Assembly: GCA_964567755.1 (NCBI GenBank)
Contig: CAZMNW010000054.1
Location: forward strand, 62,001-126,000
Direction of reading: 5' to 3'
Length of the DNA stretch: 64,000 nt
DNA from: DASRJW01 sp964567755
GTDB lineage: Bacteria > Krumholzibacteriota > Krumholzibacteriia > G020349025
Shown here: positions 54,312 to 63,663 of the stretch, in pieces
How positions within the stretch are numbered: the stretch's first letter is position 1
Layout: every line of letters begins with the position of its first letter
Notes under the pieces: model-generated
The model's database searches: none
Told to the model about the DNA's origin: nothing
Seen by the model: the letters and a program-made list of their open reading frames with translations, nothing else
Position numbers and translations under genes: made by a program

Positions 54312-57300
54312 TCACTTGATGACCGCGAACTTGCCGATGCTCGACTCCACCGCACCGGCATCGACGTGGAACACGTAAAGGCCCGGGGCCAAATCCAGGT
54401 TGTCCTTGGTGCGCAGGTTCCACGCCACGGCACCGGCGGTCGAGCCGTCGTGGACCAGCGTCTGCACCAGCTCGCCGCGCACGTTGTAGATCCGAATCGT
54501 GCACGCCTGCGGCAAGTTGCGGAACTCGATCCTTCGCTCGCCGCGCCCGGCAATGTTGAATCGTTCCGGCTCGAAGCTCGCCGAGCCCACATAGGGATTC
54601 GGCACCACGTAAGGCCGGTTCGGCGCGGTGCGCGCCAGCTCCGCGTTCACGAACTCGCCGTTCGTACCGAAGACGAACGTGTCCGCCATTCCAAATGGTT
54701 TCGTCAGCCGGAGCGCGAACTCGTCACGATCTCTTGGCGGTCGCAGAGCGCCGCCATCGTTGGTTCCGGAGATCTGGAACCTCCAGGTTATAAGCGGCAT
54801 CGCCGGTGCCTCGTCCAAGTAAGTGACGACGTCCACGTACTCGTCGGGCCTGCTCAAGGTCCCATCCGCGTCCAGGTCGCGGAATCGGAAGTCCATTGGG
54901 CGATCCCCCATCGCCGTGTGCGCCACGACCCGGAATTTCGCTTCCCGGGCCGGGATTGGGAAGATCGCGAGCCCGGTGTCGAGCACGGCGTCGGCGAAGG
55001 TGATGGTGAGATCGTCCGGGAAGCCCGACCGTCGCCGGTTGATGGGAAGCACGGTCTGGTAACCAACCTGCAGCAAGGCGTTGGTCGGGCCCTCGGCGAC
55101 GAAACCGGTTCGGGCCGAATCCACTTCCACAGTTTTCTGGGTCGCGATCACGGGCAGCAGGCCAGCACCCACGGGCCCGTTGCCCACGCCCTCCAAATCG
55201 CGGCCCGTGGTGAACAGTGTCTGCTCGAACGTGCTGTCGATCAGCGCATAACTTTCCGCCCTCACGCTGTCCGGATGGCTCGAGAAGCTGACCTCGAACA
55301 GGTTGTCGTCGGGCACCAGCGCCGAGTTGAGGACCTCGATCCGAATCGACCCAGTGCCATCGCCTGCAGCATGAAAAAGCGAATCCGTGCGCGCCCGGAC
55401 GTAACCGCGCACGGGGGGTTCGGGGCGAACCGCCACGACGTTCGGCGCCAGGATCGTGCCACCACGTGGCGTGATGGACACCGAGATGGCGTTCTCCGAC
55501 GGATAGAAATCGAACCTCTCCGAGCCGTGGTCGTATGCCGTGACCGCGTAGTAATAGAGCTGACCATTGACCGCGCTCGAATCCGTCCACGTGTGAGTGA
55601 GTCCGGTGTCATTGCCCAAGTAGTAGGCCACGCCCTCGACAGTCTGCGTCGAGAAGTCGAGCTTGCCGTTCACGAGATCGAACTGCGCGTTGGGGCGGCC
55701 GTTGCCGAGCGGCCCCGTGCCCGTGCCGGTGCTGATCAGCTTGACGTCGCGGAATTCCGGATCCGTGGAGCGATAGATGCGGTAGCCCTCGAAATCGTAC
55801 TCACCCGTCACCGGGTCGGCGCCGCGCTCGGCCACGTCGTCCCAAGAGAGTTGGACTCTCCCATCACCCGCTTCGGCGGCGAGCGTCGGCAGCTTCGGCG
55901 GCACGGCGAACTGGTAGTTGGCGTCGTAGATCTTCTGCACCGTGCGGACGGTGCGCCGCAGCTCGTTCAAGTCGCCGCCGTAGGCCAGCGCCAAGCTGAA
56001 ACGCTCGGTCTGTCCGGCGCGCAGCTCGAACGGACCCGAGGCGAAGAGAAAGCCGATGTTGTAGTTCGAGGCCAGTGGCGGATCGAAGCGCACCGCGGGG
56101 TCCGGGTCGGTGAACTTCTCGTACAGGGTTTGCGGCCATCTGCTGTTGTCGGTGTAGAACAGAACGCCGTCGACTTCTTGACTCGGGTTCCCCTGCCCGG
56201 CCTTGATGCGGTTGATCTTGAAACCGGTGAGACCGATTTGATCCGACTCGTTGAGATCGGTGCGGTCGAAGTTCGCTTCCCCCGTGGTCGGCTCGCCATC
56301 CCCCTCGCCTTGGTCGTCGGTCTCCGGCACGCCGTCGCCACCGAGATCGTGCAGGTCGGGGTTCCAGTCCATGTCCTCGTCGCCGGTCCACCAGCTCCCG
56401 ACACGGAAGGCGGGCCGATCGGCGAGCGGCCCGTATTCCACCTCGAACCGTGCGCGGTCGTAGTGTGTGTTCACCCAGCTCTCGATGGCTTCCTGGCCCA
56501 CGACGGGCTCACCCCGACCTGCATCGCGTCGTTCGTCGGTGATGCCGTCTTCGTCGTTGTCCACGCCGTCGAACGGGTTGCCCGGGGTCTCGAGGTAGGC
56601 GTAGCCGAGGTACCCGGTGCGGGCGCACGTGCCACTCAGGTCGCGTCCGTGGCCGAAACGGTCCCAGGTGTAGACCAGATTGATGACGTCCTGGTCGAAG
56701 GTGCGGTCGAAGAACGCGTTGTCGTCGTCGGATTCGTAGATGCCGTCGCAAGAGAGCGACGAGCCGCCGACGCCCGAGTCCATGTACAGGCCGAAGATGA
56801 TGCTGTCGTAGTCCGCGGTGCCTTCGTTGGTGATGTCGTAATGCCAGAAGATGACGTTCCCGGCCTGCGGATTGGCCCATTGGAAACCACGCACCCCGAT
56901 GCGGAGTCCAAGCCCGCGGCGCGTGAGATCGCCCTCGTCGGGGTAGTAGTCCCAGGCGTCGTAGAAGTTGTCGTCCATGACCATATAACTTTCCTGGTCG
57001 GCGGCCGCGCGCTTGCCGAAGTAGCCGTTCCAGCTGCCGCGCCAGCCCTGATCCTCCGCATCGTCCTCCTTGTCCGGCCACGAGTCAGGCCAGGTGCGCG
57101 GGTCGCTGCTGATCGCAGGCGAGCGCGCGGGGCTCAGCACCGGATCGGCCTGGAAGTAGCCTGGCCTGGGCTCGAACCGCATCACGCGGTTGAAGTAGGG
57201 CGAGATCCCTTGGCGCTCGCGGAAGCCGGTTTCCATGATGTAGGCATCGAGCCGGTTGCGCTGCCGCACCTTGGCGAGCACGAAGGGCGTGATCCCGTCG

Positions 57301-57584
57301 CTGTAGTTCATTCCCGTGCCCTTCGGCACCTCGGCGGAATGGAAGGTGCTGAGATCCACGTTCACCGGGTCGATCGGGTAGTCCCCCACCATGCCGTAGT
57401 TCCAGAAAACGGTGCGGATGTTGGCGGCGTTGTGGACACCGGAACGCTCGGCGTCGAGCGTACCGAGCGAGTCCGCAGGTACGGACGTCGTCACTTGCCC
57501 TGCCGAACGCGGTGCCGCGCTCGCCAGCAGGAGGAGCGCAGCGGTGGCGAGCCCACCGCATCGAGTTTCCCTCATGAGACGCAA
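54312..57584 (-). CDS. Large secreted surface protein with fibronectin-like region and C-terminal sorting domain
   Basis: A 1,090-residue exported protein with signal peptide (GLATAALLLLASAAPRSAGQ). The N-terminal 520 residues are rich in aromatic and acidic residues with Ca-binding-like loops (VDNDEDGITDERRD). A fibronectin-type part (VQLSWDDVAERG, FEGYRIYRSTDPEF, YYYAVTAYDHGSE) follows, then a long beta-rich region, then a sorting domain (NRPYVVPNPYVG, IRIYNVRGELVQTL, LAPGLYVFHVD). The TTG at 57582-57584 has GGAGG seven bases upstream; an ATG three codons later is the other choice. It lies between the TonB-dependent receptor and the PorV-like gene and may take the place of a substrate-binding lipoprotein, but this is inference. 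Confidence 0.87.
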   Translation of the reverse strand: MRLMRETRCGGLATAALLLLASAAPRSAGQVTTSVPADSLGTLDAERSGVHNAANIRTVFWNYGMVGDYPIDPVNVDLSTFHSAEVPKGTGMNYSDGITPFVLAKVRQRNRLDAYIMETGFRERQGISPYFNRVMRFEPRPGYFQADPVLSPARSPAISSDPRTWPDSWPDKEDDAEDQGWRGSWNGYFGKRAAADQESYMVMDDNFYDAWDYYPDEGDLTRRGLGLRIGVRGFQWANPQAGNVIFWHYDITNEGTADYDSIIFGLYMDSGVGGSSLSCDGIYESDDDNAFFDRTFDQDVINLVYTWDRFGHGRDLSGTCARTGYLGYAYLETPGNPFDGVDNDEDGITDERRDAGRGEPVVGQEAIESWVNTHYDRARFEVEYGPLADRPAFRVGSWWTGDEDMDWNPDLHDLGGDGVPETDDQGEGDGEPTTGEANFDRTDLNESDQIGLTGFKINRIKAGQGNPSQEVDGVLFYTDNSRWPQTLYEKFTDPDPAVRFDPPLASNYNIGFLFASGPFELRAGQTERFSLALAYGGDLNELRRTVRTVQKIYDANYQFAVPPKLPTLAAEAGDGRVQLSWDDVAERGADPVTGEYDFEGYRIYRSTDPEFRDVKLISTGTGTGPLGNGRPNAQFDLVNGKLDFSTQTVEGVAYYLGNDTGLTHTWTDSSAVNGQLYYYAVTAYDHGSERFDFYPSENAISVSITPRGGTILAPNVVAVRPEPPVRGYVRARTDSLFHAAGDGTGSIRIEVLNSALVPDDNLFEVSFSSHPDSVRAESYALIDSTFEQTLFTTGRDLEGVGNGPVGAGLLPVIATQKTVEVDSARTGFVAEGPTNALLQVGYQTVLPINRRRSGFPDDLTITFADAVLDTGLAIFPIPAREAKFRVVAHTAMGDRPMDFRFRDLDADGTLSRPDEYVDVVTYLDEAPAMPLITWRFQISGTNDGGALRPPRDRDEFALRLTKPFGMADTFVFGTNGEFVNAELARTAPNRPYVVPNPYVGSASFEPERFNIAGRGERRIEFRNLPQACTIRIYNVRGELVQTLVHDGSTAGAVAWNLRTKDNLDLAPGLYVFHVDAGAVESSIGKFAVIK

Positions 57585-57609
57585 GTGCTCACCTCCGTCC
57601 AGCCCACGG

Positions 57610-60267
57610 TCAGGGGCCCGTGCGCACGGTGAAACCGATCTCGAGCCGCCGCGGCGAATAGAAACGCGTCGGCGTGCTGAGCGCCACTTGATCGGGGAAG
57701 CGCGAATAGAAAGGGCTCCCGGTGCTGGCGAACACTCCGCCGTTGAAAAAGCGCGAGTCGAACACGTTGAAGACGCGGCCGAACAGGCTCCATCTCTGAC
57801 TCACCCAGCCGAAGCTGCGGTCGGCGCGCAGATCGACCACGACGCCTGCGGGCTTGCGCGCGGCGTTCTCGCCCACACCGAAACCGAAACCGCCTTGCTC
57901 GGTCTCTGGCGTGTACGGCTGGCCGCTGGCCGCCCGCAGCACGGTGCTGAGCGAGTAGACCTCGGGTTTCGCCAAGGCCAAGGTCATGTTGAAGGTGTGG
58001 CGCTGATCCCAGTCGAAGGGGATCACTCGTGGTCGCGGGTCGTCGCCCGCATCGGCGCGTGCGGCGGTTTCGTAGGGTTCGCTCGCGTTCCCGAGCGCAC
58101 GTGTCCAGGTGTAGTCGAGGGCGATGCTGGCCGGGCCGAGTCGCCGATGGTCGAGTGCGACGGTGAACCCGCCGACGCTGCCGAAGTCGACGTTCGTGAG
58201 CCGCGCGTATGTCGCGTCGTTGTAGGTGTTGATGAACTCGCTGCCGAGGAGGTCGCGGATGTCTTTGTAGAAGAGGCTCACCTCGAAACCGAAGTCTTCC
58301 GCGAGCGCCTGCTTGTACCCGAACTCGTACTGTACGGATTTTTCGGGATCGACGTCCGGGTTGCCCATGACGCGGGAATAGGCGGCGGTGGTGGCCTGCA
58401 GGCGCGCCAGGATCGAATAATCGGCGTTGGTGAAAATGTCGCGGAGCGTGGGGTACTGCACGAAGTGCCCGTACGCGAAGTGCACGCCGGCGCTCTCCGT
58501 GATCGGGTAGGCCACGCCAAGGCGCGGCGACAGGAACACCTTCGGCTCGGTGGAAACGGGAACGGACTGCTGCGGAACGTCGATGGCGTTGGCCGGGTTG
58601 GCGAGATCGCTCGGGAGCGACGATCGCGCGTCGAAATAGTCGAGCCGGGCGCCGATGCGGAGCGCGAAGTCGCGCCATTCCAGCTGGTCGTGGATGAAGA
58701 CCGCGCCCAAGACCGGCCAGTACGTCTGCACCCCCGGCCAGTCCGGCGGACTGTCGAGATAACGATTGAGAAAGAGCCCGGTCGGGCTCTCGGTCAAGAC
58801 CAAATGCCCCGGCGTCCCGAACTGCAGCTTCGGAAACTGCATCTCCAATCCCACTTTGAGCAGTTGCACCGGCGTCACCTGGCTCACGAGCGTGCTCTTG
58901 AAGAGAACCGTGTTCGTGGTCTGCCGGTAGCGCGTGAAGTCCACTCCCCAAACGACGAGACCGGGCTCGCTCACCGGCTCGACGGGTGGGCCCGCCGCAT
59001 CGTAGCGCGTGTCGAACACGTTCGCGTAGGCTTGATCGATGTAGTCGTAGTAGTTCTGCCGCAAGCTGAAATCGAGGTAGCTGGACTTTCCCAGCGTCCA
59101 TGTGAGGTCGAGACCATGCGCCACCGAGAACGTCTGTTGAGTCACCAAGCCGTCCGGATTGACCCGGAAGGCGTAGTTGGTGCGCCGTCCCTCGATGTCG
59201 TTCGCGAGCGCCTGGTATCCGAGCTTGAGGCTCGGAATCGACCGATTGGTGATCTTGATCGCCCCCGACCACTCGCGCGAGTAGCCGAGCGCGACTTCCT
59301 CGCTGTCGCCGAGAGTGGGGATGAGATAGCTCGTCGAGTCCGGGCGGTAGGCAACGGACGGCGTCGGCAGGAAAATGCGCTGGCCGCGCACGTAATCCTC
59401 GAACTCGTAGCGCCGGGCGTTCATCAGGAACACCGTCTGCGGCAACCCCGTCGGACCGCTCACCGAAACGGTCACGTTCCCCACGGCGGTGGGCTGGATC
59501 TCGTCCTCCACCAGGCGTTCGTCGGCGCGACCGGGGAAAAAGAACCCGCCGCCAAAGAGCTCCGCATCGGCCTGGAAGCTCTCCGTGCCGTCCTTGAGGA
59601 CGGCGTTCACGACGCCGCTCATGGCTTGCCCATACTCGGCGTCGAAGGTGCCGGTGATGACCTGCACTTCCTGCAGCAGCGAACGGTCCACCCGGAGGCT
59701 CGCGGTGTTGTCGAAGGCGTTGTTGATCGTGACGCCATCCACTTGGTATTGCACCTCTCCGAGGCGGCCGCCGTGGAAATGACCGTTGACGACGCCTGCC
59801 TGCAGATTCACCACATCCTGCAGCTCTTGCACCGGCAGCTTGGCGATCTCTTCGCTCTGCAACCTGGCAATGCTGCTCGTGAGCGTCACGTCAACGGGCG
59901 GCCGCTTGGCCGTGACCACGATGGTTTCCTCGAAGATCGCCGCTTCCTCGAGCACCGCGTCGATGCGCGTCGTCTGGTCCGCCGAGACCACGACCCGGCG
60001 GACGACGATCGCTTGGAAACCGACCCGGTTGATCTGCACCTCGTATGTCCCTGCTGGAACGTTGAGGATGTTGTATCGACCTTGCTCGTTCGTGAAGGCG
60101 CCGAAGGGCGACCCGGGAATCGCGACCGTCGCGGCGATCACGGGTCGTTTCTCGGCGTCGGTCACTTCACCGGCAATCTTGCCGGTCGTCCCCGCGCTTC
60201 CCGGACTCGGCTGCAACCAGACGATCCAGCCGACGACGAGGACTGCTCGCGCCCGACAACAGACCAT
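57610..60267 (-). CDS. TonB-dependent receptor with carboxypeptidase-regulatory-like N-terminal domain
   Basis: An 885-residue outer-membrane importer: signal peptide (VLVVGWIVWLQPSPGSAG), a CarboxypepD_reg-like domain at about 27-105 (IAGEVTDAEKRPVIAATVAI, NEQGRYNILNVPAGTYEV), a plug (FEETIVVTAKRPPVD, ELQDVVNLQAGVV, DGVTINNAFDNTASLRVD, FDAEYGQAMSGVVNAVLKDG) and a long beta-barrel ending FYSPRRLEIGFTVRTGP. It imports large ligands such as oligosaccharides with energy from TonB. No SusD-like partner follows. Spacing to both neighbours is 25-62 bases, so it is within the operon. Confidence 0.93.
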   Translation of the reverse strand: MVCCRARAVLVVGWIVWLQPSPGSAGTTGKIAGEVTDAEKRPVIAATVAIPGSPFGAFTNEQGRYNILNVPAGTYEVQINRVGFQAIVVRRVVVSADQTTRIDAVLEEAAIFEETIVVTAKRPPVDVTLTSSIARLQSEEIAKLPVQELQDVVNLQAGVVNGHFHGGRLGEVQYQVDGVTINNAFDNTASLRVDRSLLQEVQVITGTFDAEYGQAMSGVVNAVLKDGTESFQADAELFGGGFFFPGRADERLVEDEIQPTAVGNVTVSVSGPTGLPQTVFLMNARRYEFEDYVRGQRIFLPTPSVAYRPDSTSYLIPTLGDSEEVALGYSREWSGAIKITNRSIPSLKLGYQALANDIEGRRTNYAFRVNPDGLVTQQTFSVAHGLDLTWTLGKSSYLDFSLRQNYYDYIDQAYANVFDTRYDAAGPPVEPVSEPGLVVWGVDFTRYRQTTNTVLFKSTLVSQVTPVQLLKVGLEMQFPKLQFGTPGHLVLTESPTGLFLNRYLDSPPDWPGVQTYWPVLGAVFIHDQLEWRDFALRIGARLDYFDARSSLPSDLANPANAIDVPQQSVPVSTEPKVFLSPRLGVAYPITESAGVHFAYGHFVQYPTLRDIFTNADYSILARLQATTAAYSRVMGNPDVDPEKSVQYEFGYKQALAEDFGFEVSLFYKDIRDLLGSEFINTYNDATYARLTNVDFGSVGGFTVALDHRRLGPASIALDYTWTRALGNASEPYETAARADAGDDPRPRVIPFDWDQRHTFNMTLALAKPEVYSLSTVLRAASGQPYTPETEQGGFGFGVGENAARKPAGVVVDLRADRSFGWVSQRWSLFGRVFNVFDSRFFNGGVFASTGSPFYSRFPDQVALSTPTRFYSPRRLEIGFTVRTGP

Positions 60268-60329
60268 CTTTCGGCGCTCCACGCCTTGCTGCCTCCAGCT
60301 GCTCGTTTCCTTGAACGCGCCTTCCCCTG

Positions 60330-62231
60330 TCACTTGACGACGACGAGTCGTCCGGAGAGAGTCTTGCGCAAGGCGCCCGTTGCGGGATCGTTCAGGTTGA
60401 GCCGGTAGAGATACACGCCGGCTGTCTGACCTTTGCCTCCGAACGCGGTCTCGCCGGCGCCTGCGTTCTGCAAACCGAGACGGCGCCGTTCCACCAGTCG
60501 GCCGGCGACGTCGAAGACCTCCAATGTCACCTGGCTCGAGCGTGCGAGCGCGTAGCGGATCGTCGGCCGCGGCGCCGGATTCGGGTAACTCCCAAGCAGG
60601 ATCGAGGCGTCGAGATTCGCCTCCCGGCCTTCGACATCGGTGACCGGCGAGGGCGCCATGTATGCCCACACGGGGCAACATTCATTCTCGCGCTCGCGGA
60701 ACCACCACGTCTGCGTGCCGTAGCTGTCGGTGATCGGAAGGAACGAATCGCCATCCAAATAGTTGACGCCGAGGAAGAGCGTGCCATCCCCCAACCCCGT
60801 CGGGTAGCCGAGCGCTGTCAGATCCACCCACATCTCCGCGGTGTAGCCCTGGTCGGCGGAGGCCCCCAACGTGTCCACGGTGGTGCCGCTCTTGAGGGCG
60901 AGGGATACCTCGGCATCGCCGGCAAGCACCAACGTCGCCAAGTAGTCCTGCGGTGTCGCAGTGCCGGTCGCACTCACCTGGAAGGACAGCCTTCTGCCCA
61001 TCAAGTTGTTGTCCGAACCGCGGAGCACGCGTTCGTTGAGCGACACCAAGAAGCCGTCCCAGCGGTCGAAGTTGGCGTGATGCTGCACCACCTGGTCGCG
61101 CGCGTCGAAACCCAAGTAGAGCCGATCGCCGCGGAAGAAGACCTTCACCGTGGCGTTCGCCGGGTCGAGGATCGCCGCCTGTCCGCCGTTCACCGCGGGC
61201 TGATGCTGCCCCGACCGATACGGACCGACGCCCGGATACGTCTGCCGCAACGCGTCGTCGCCGTAACGGATGTCGAACGTGTAGGCCAGAGCGCTCCACA
61301 CGGGTTCGGTGAGTGTGCCGTTCATGGTGGGCGCGGCTAGGCTCGCGCCATTGGGCACGTAGAACTCCGGCTGGATGGTCGGCAACGGGTTGGTGGATTC
61401 TACCGTCACGTCGGGCCGCGCGAAGATGTGCACCTCGTCATACCAAGTGGCGTAGGCCCACGGGCTCTGGTACCAGACGCGGTTGTAGGACAGGATGTTG
61501 ACGTTGAGCGGCCACAGCCAGTCGCAATCGTAGATCGAGATGTTCCACTCGATGACGTCGCCTTCGGGTTGGGTCACGTCGTACCCCATCGCGGTCAAGT
61601 CGAAGCGCATTTCTACGGTGTAGTCCGTGTCGAGTGACGCGTCGGTGTTCGATTGCCCGTGCACGATGGTCACGGCGTCCCAGCTGGCGATCTGCGCGGG
61701 AGTCCGCGGCGTGCCGGGCGGCCAGTCGGCCCAGCGGCCGATGAAGGTGGGTGGATATCCAGGCGGAAGGGGATCGGGAGCCCCCGATGCCACCTCGTAC
61801 CACCACGAGTAGAAGTATTCCGCCACCGGCTTGGGCGCGTTGGCGTTCGTGTGATCCTTGAGCCCCATGAGAAAACCGTCGAAGCGGTTGAAATCCTTCG
61901 AGCCGCCGATCGACTGGTCGCGCACCACGGCACCCAGGTAGAGCTGGTTGCCGACGACGAGGAACTTGAGCGTCGCATTGGTCGGATCCATGGGCAGGAT
62001 GCCGCCCTCGTATTTCCACCCGCTGCCGGGGATGCCGGCATCCACGGCCATGCGGATCACCACCGATTCGGCCACGGCCCATGCTGGTTCGCTCAGCACG
62101 CCGTTGAGCGCGATCGGAGCTTGCGACCGCTTGGCCCAGATGGCGTCCTGGCGCGGTGCTTGCGCCAAGACAGAGGTCGCGGCGAGCAGCGTCGCGACGA
62201 GAAAAAGCAAGGCTGCCCTTGCGAGGTTCAT
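60330..62231 (-). CDS. Secreted protein with two CBM9/DOMON-like carbohydrate-binding domains and sorting domain
   Basis: A 633-residue exported protein. Signal peptide MNLARAALLFLVATLLAATS, then two related domains (about 35-290 and 300-550). Each begins with an ALNGVLSEPAWA/TMNGTLTEPVWS motif and contains LKFLVVGNQLYLGAVVRD or VKVFFRGDRLYLGFDARD, the pattern of CBM9-like/DUF1083-type sugar-binding domains. The C-terminus is a sorting domain (LLGSYPNPAPRPTIRYAL, EVFDVAGRLVERRRLG, TAGVYLYRLNL). The gene follows the LacI-type regulator by 57 bases and precedes the TonB-dependent receptor by 62. It is probably a glycan-binding surface protein. Confidence 0.86.
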   Translation of the reverse strand: MNLARAALLFLVATLLAATSVLAQAPRQDAIWAKRSQAPIALNGVLSEPAWAVAESVVIRMAVDAGIPGSGWKYEGGILPMDPTNATLKFLVVGNQLYLGAVVRDQSIGGSKDFNRFDGFLMGLKDHTNANAPKPVAEYFYSWWYEVASGAPDPLPPGYPPTFIGRWADWPPGTPRTPAQIASWDAVTIVHGQSNTDASLDTDYTVEMRFDLTAMGYDVTQPEGDVIEWNISIYDCDWLWPLNVNILSYNRVWYQSPWAYATWYDEVHIFARPDVTVESTNPLPTIQPEFYVPNGASLAAPTMNGTLTEPVWSALAYTFDIRYGDDALRQTYPGVGPYRSGQHQPAVNGGQAAILDPANATVKVFFRGDRLYLGFDARDQVVQHHANFDRWDGFLVSLNERVLRGSDNNLMGRRLSFQVSATGTATPQDYLATLVLAGDAEVSLALKSGTTVDTLGASADQGYTAEMWVDLTALGYPTGLGDGTLFLGVNYLDGDSFLPITDSYGTQTWWFRERENECCPVWAYMAPSPVTDVEGREANLDASILLGSYPNPAPRPTIRYALARSSQVTLEVFDVAGRLVERRRLGLQNAGAGETAFGGKGQTAGVYLYRLNLNDPATGALRKTLSGRLVVVK

Positions 62232-62288
62232 GGCTTTTGCCTCCTCACGAGTTGATGCGACAAGAATGATCGAACTGGAAGATCGCAA

Positions 62289-63425
62289 TCATGTTCCTCT
62301 CTTGCCGCGCGTCTGCGGCATGGTGGGCAATGCAATCCGCGTTCGGGATGGAGCTTTGTCTTTGCCCCGTTCGGGCTCGGTCTCGGGTCGGCGGCGCCGG
62401 ATGGATCCCGCTTGCGGTGCCCCGGCGCGCACGGCGCCGCACGAGCCGCGCACGGCCAGCGTCGCCGGCAAGACGACGTGTGTGCAGCGCGAAGGCCGCG
62501 ACGCACGCATGAATGGAACGAGCGAGCGCGTCGCCTGCTCCCCCAGACCATAGGCATCCACGTGCACCGTCGTGAGCGGTGGATCGAGGTAGCGCGCGAA
62601 GGCGATGTCGTCGAAGCCGGTAACCGCCATTCCCCTCGGCACGTCGATTCCGGCGTCACGCAAGGCGCTCAATAATCCGATCGCCATGTAGTCGTTGGCG
62701 GCGAACACGGCGGACGGCCTGGGCTTGATGCGCAGCAACTCCACGCCGCACTGGAAGCCCGACCTCTCGGTGAAGTCTCCCTGCAGCTCGAGCCTTGGAT
62801 CGGGCGTGCAGCCACTGTCGCGCAGCGCGTCCCGATAACCGCGCAAGCGTTGCTCGGCATCTGCGTTGCCCTTCGGCCCGCGAATCATCGCGATTCGTCG
62901 CCGGCCGAGACCGAGGAGGTGCTCCACCACCGCGCGCGCGCCATCGTAGTTGGCGATGGACACTGTGCTGCACCCGCTCATCTTGGTGCGCGGGTTCATG
63001 AACACCACCGGAAAACGGCGCACGATTTGCTGGATCTCAGACCCCGCGCCGTTGTCGGGCACCATGGCGATGAGACCGTCGATCCGCCCGCGCATGGCGC
63101 GCGCTGCGGTCACGAGTTCTTGTGTGTCGGCGTGCGAGCTGGAGACGAGGATCTGCAGCTTCTCCTCGCGCGCGGCGTGGTCGATGCCGCGGATGACCTC
63201 GGAAAAGAACTCACCGAAGAGATCGGGAAGGAGAACGCCGAGCGCATGGGTGCGGCTGGTGGTGAGGCTGCGTGCACCGGTGTTCGGCCAGTAGTCGAGC
63301 CGCGTCACCGCCGCGCGGACGCGGCGGGCGCTTTCCTCGCTCACGCGCGGACTGTTGTTGAAGACCCGCGACACCGTGGCGATGGACACACCGGCCAGGC
63401 GTGCGACATCTCGGATGGTCGCCAC
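62289..63425 (-). CDS. LacI-family transcriptional regulator
   Basis: A 378-residue regulator. Residues 1-48 form the helix-turn-helix and hinge (ATIRDVARLAGVSIATVSR, then VFNNSPRVSEESARRVRAAV). The sugar-binding domain follows with LGVLLPDLFGEFFSEVIRGI, VVFMNPRTK, RRRIAMIRGPKGNADAEQRL, AVFAANDYMAIGLLSALRDAG and VTGFDDIAFARYLDPPLTTV. I used the GTG at 63423-63425, which has GGAG six bases upstream. A basic tail of about 40 residues beyond the usual end is unusual. It is the first gene of the glycan operon and lies 81 bases from a LacI-type operator. Confidence 0.95.
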   Translation of the reverse strand: MATIRDVARLAGVSIATVSRVFNNSPRVSEESARRVRAAVTRLDYWPNTGARSLTTSRTHALGVLLPDLFGEFFSEVIRGIDHAAREEKLQILVSSSHADTQELVTAARAMRGRIDGLIAMVPDNGAGSEIQQIVRRFPVVFMNPRTKMSGCSTVSIANYDGARAVVEHLLGLGRRRIAMIRGPKGNADAEQRLRGYRDALRDSGCTPDPRLELQGDFTERSGFQCGVELLRIKPRPSAVFAANDYMAIGLLSALRDAGIDVPRGMAVTGFDDIAFARYLDPPLTTVHVDAYGLGEQATRSLVPFMRASRPSRCTHVVLPATLAVRGSCGAVRAGAPQAGSIRRRRPETEPERGKDKAPSRTRIALPTMPQTRGKRGT

Positions 63426-63506
63426 GACGAACTCCGTGTGCGCTCTCGCCGGCACCGCGCCGTTCAGGACGTGTGAGCGCGAGGCCAGTGGAGACGCTGT
63501 TTCGAG

Positions 63507-63524
63507 CGTGTAAACGGTTACACG
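63507..63524. promoter_or_regulatory. LacI-family operator in the divergent promoter region
   Basis: CGTGTAAACGGTTACACG at 63507-63524 is a near-perfect palindrome with the central TGTAAACGGTTACA typical of LacI/CcpA-type operators (CG at the centre). It lies between the start of the LacI-family gene and the divergent GH94-like gene, so one regulator could control both units and itself. I did not find a second full copy in front of the other genes of the operon. Confidence 0.8.
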
Positions 63525-63663
63525 ATCATCCTCGCGGCGTCAAGCTCGCAGATGGACTTTCCCTTGCGGCGCCGCGGACCTACAGTGGTCGGGTCGCCGA
63601 TTCACGCCGGAGTACCTGGGCTGCCTGCCCAAGACGAGAGGTTTCGGCCCGCCGCTGGGAGGC

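Noticed and set aside
54366..60408. Very long open frames on the plus strand (about 1,000-1,090 codons each) opposite the surface protein and the TonB-dependent receptor.
   Set aside because: They have no recognisable domain, are rich in Arg, Val and Gly as expected from the antisense of GC-rich genes, and the minus-strand genes have clear families, signal peptides and ribosome sites.
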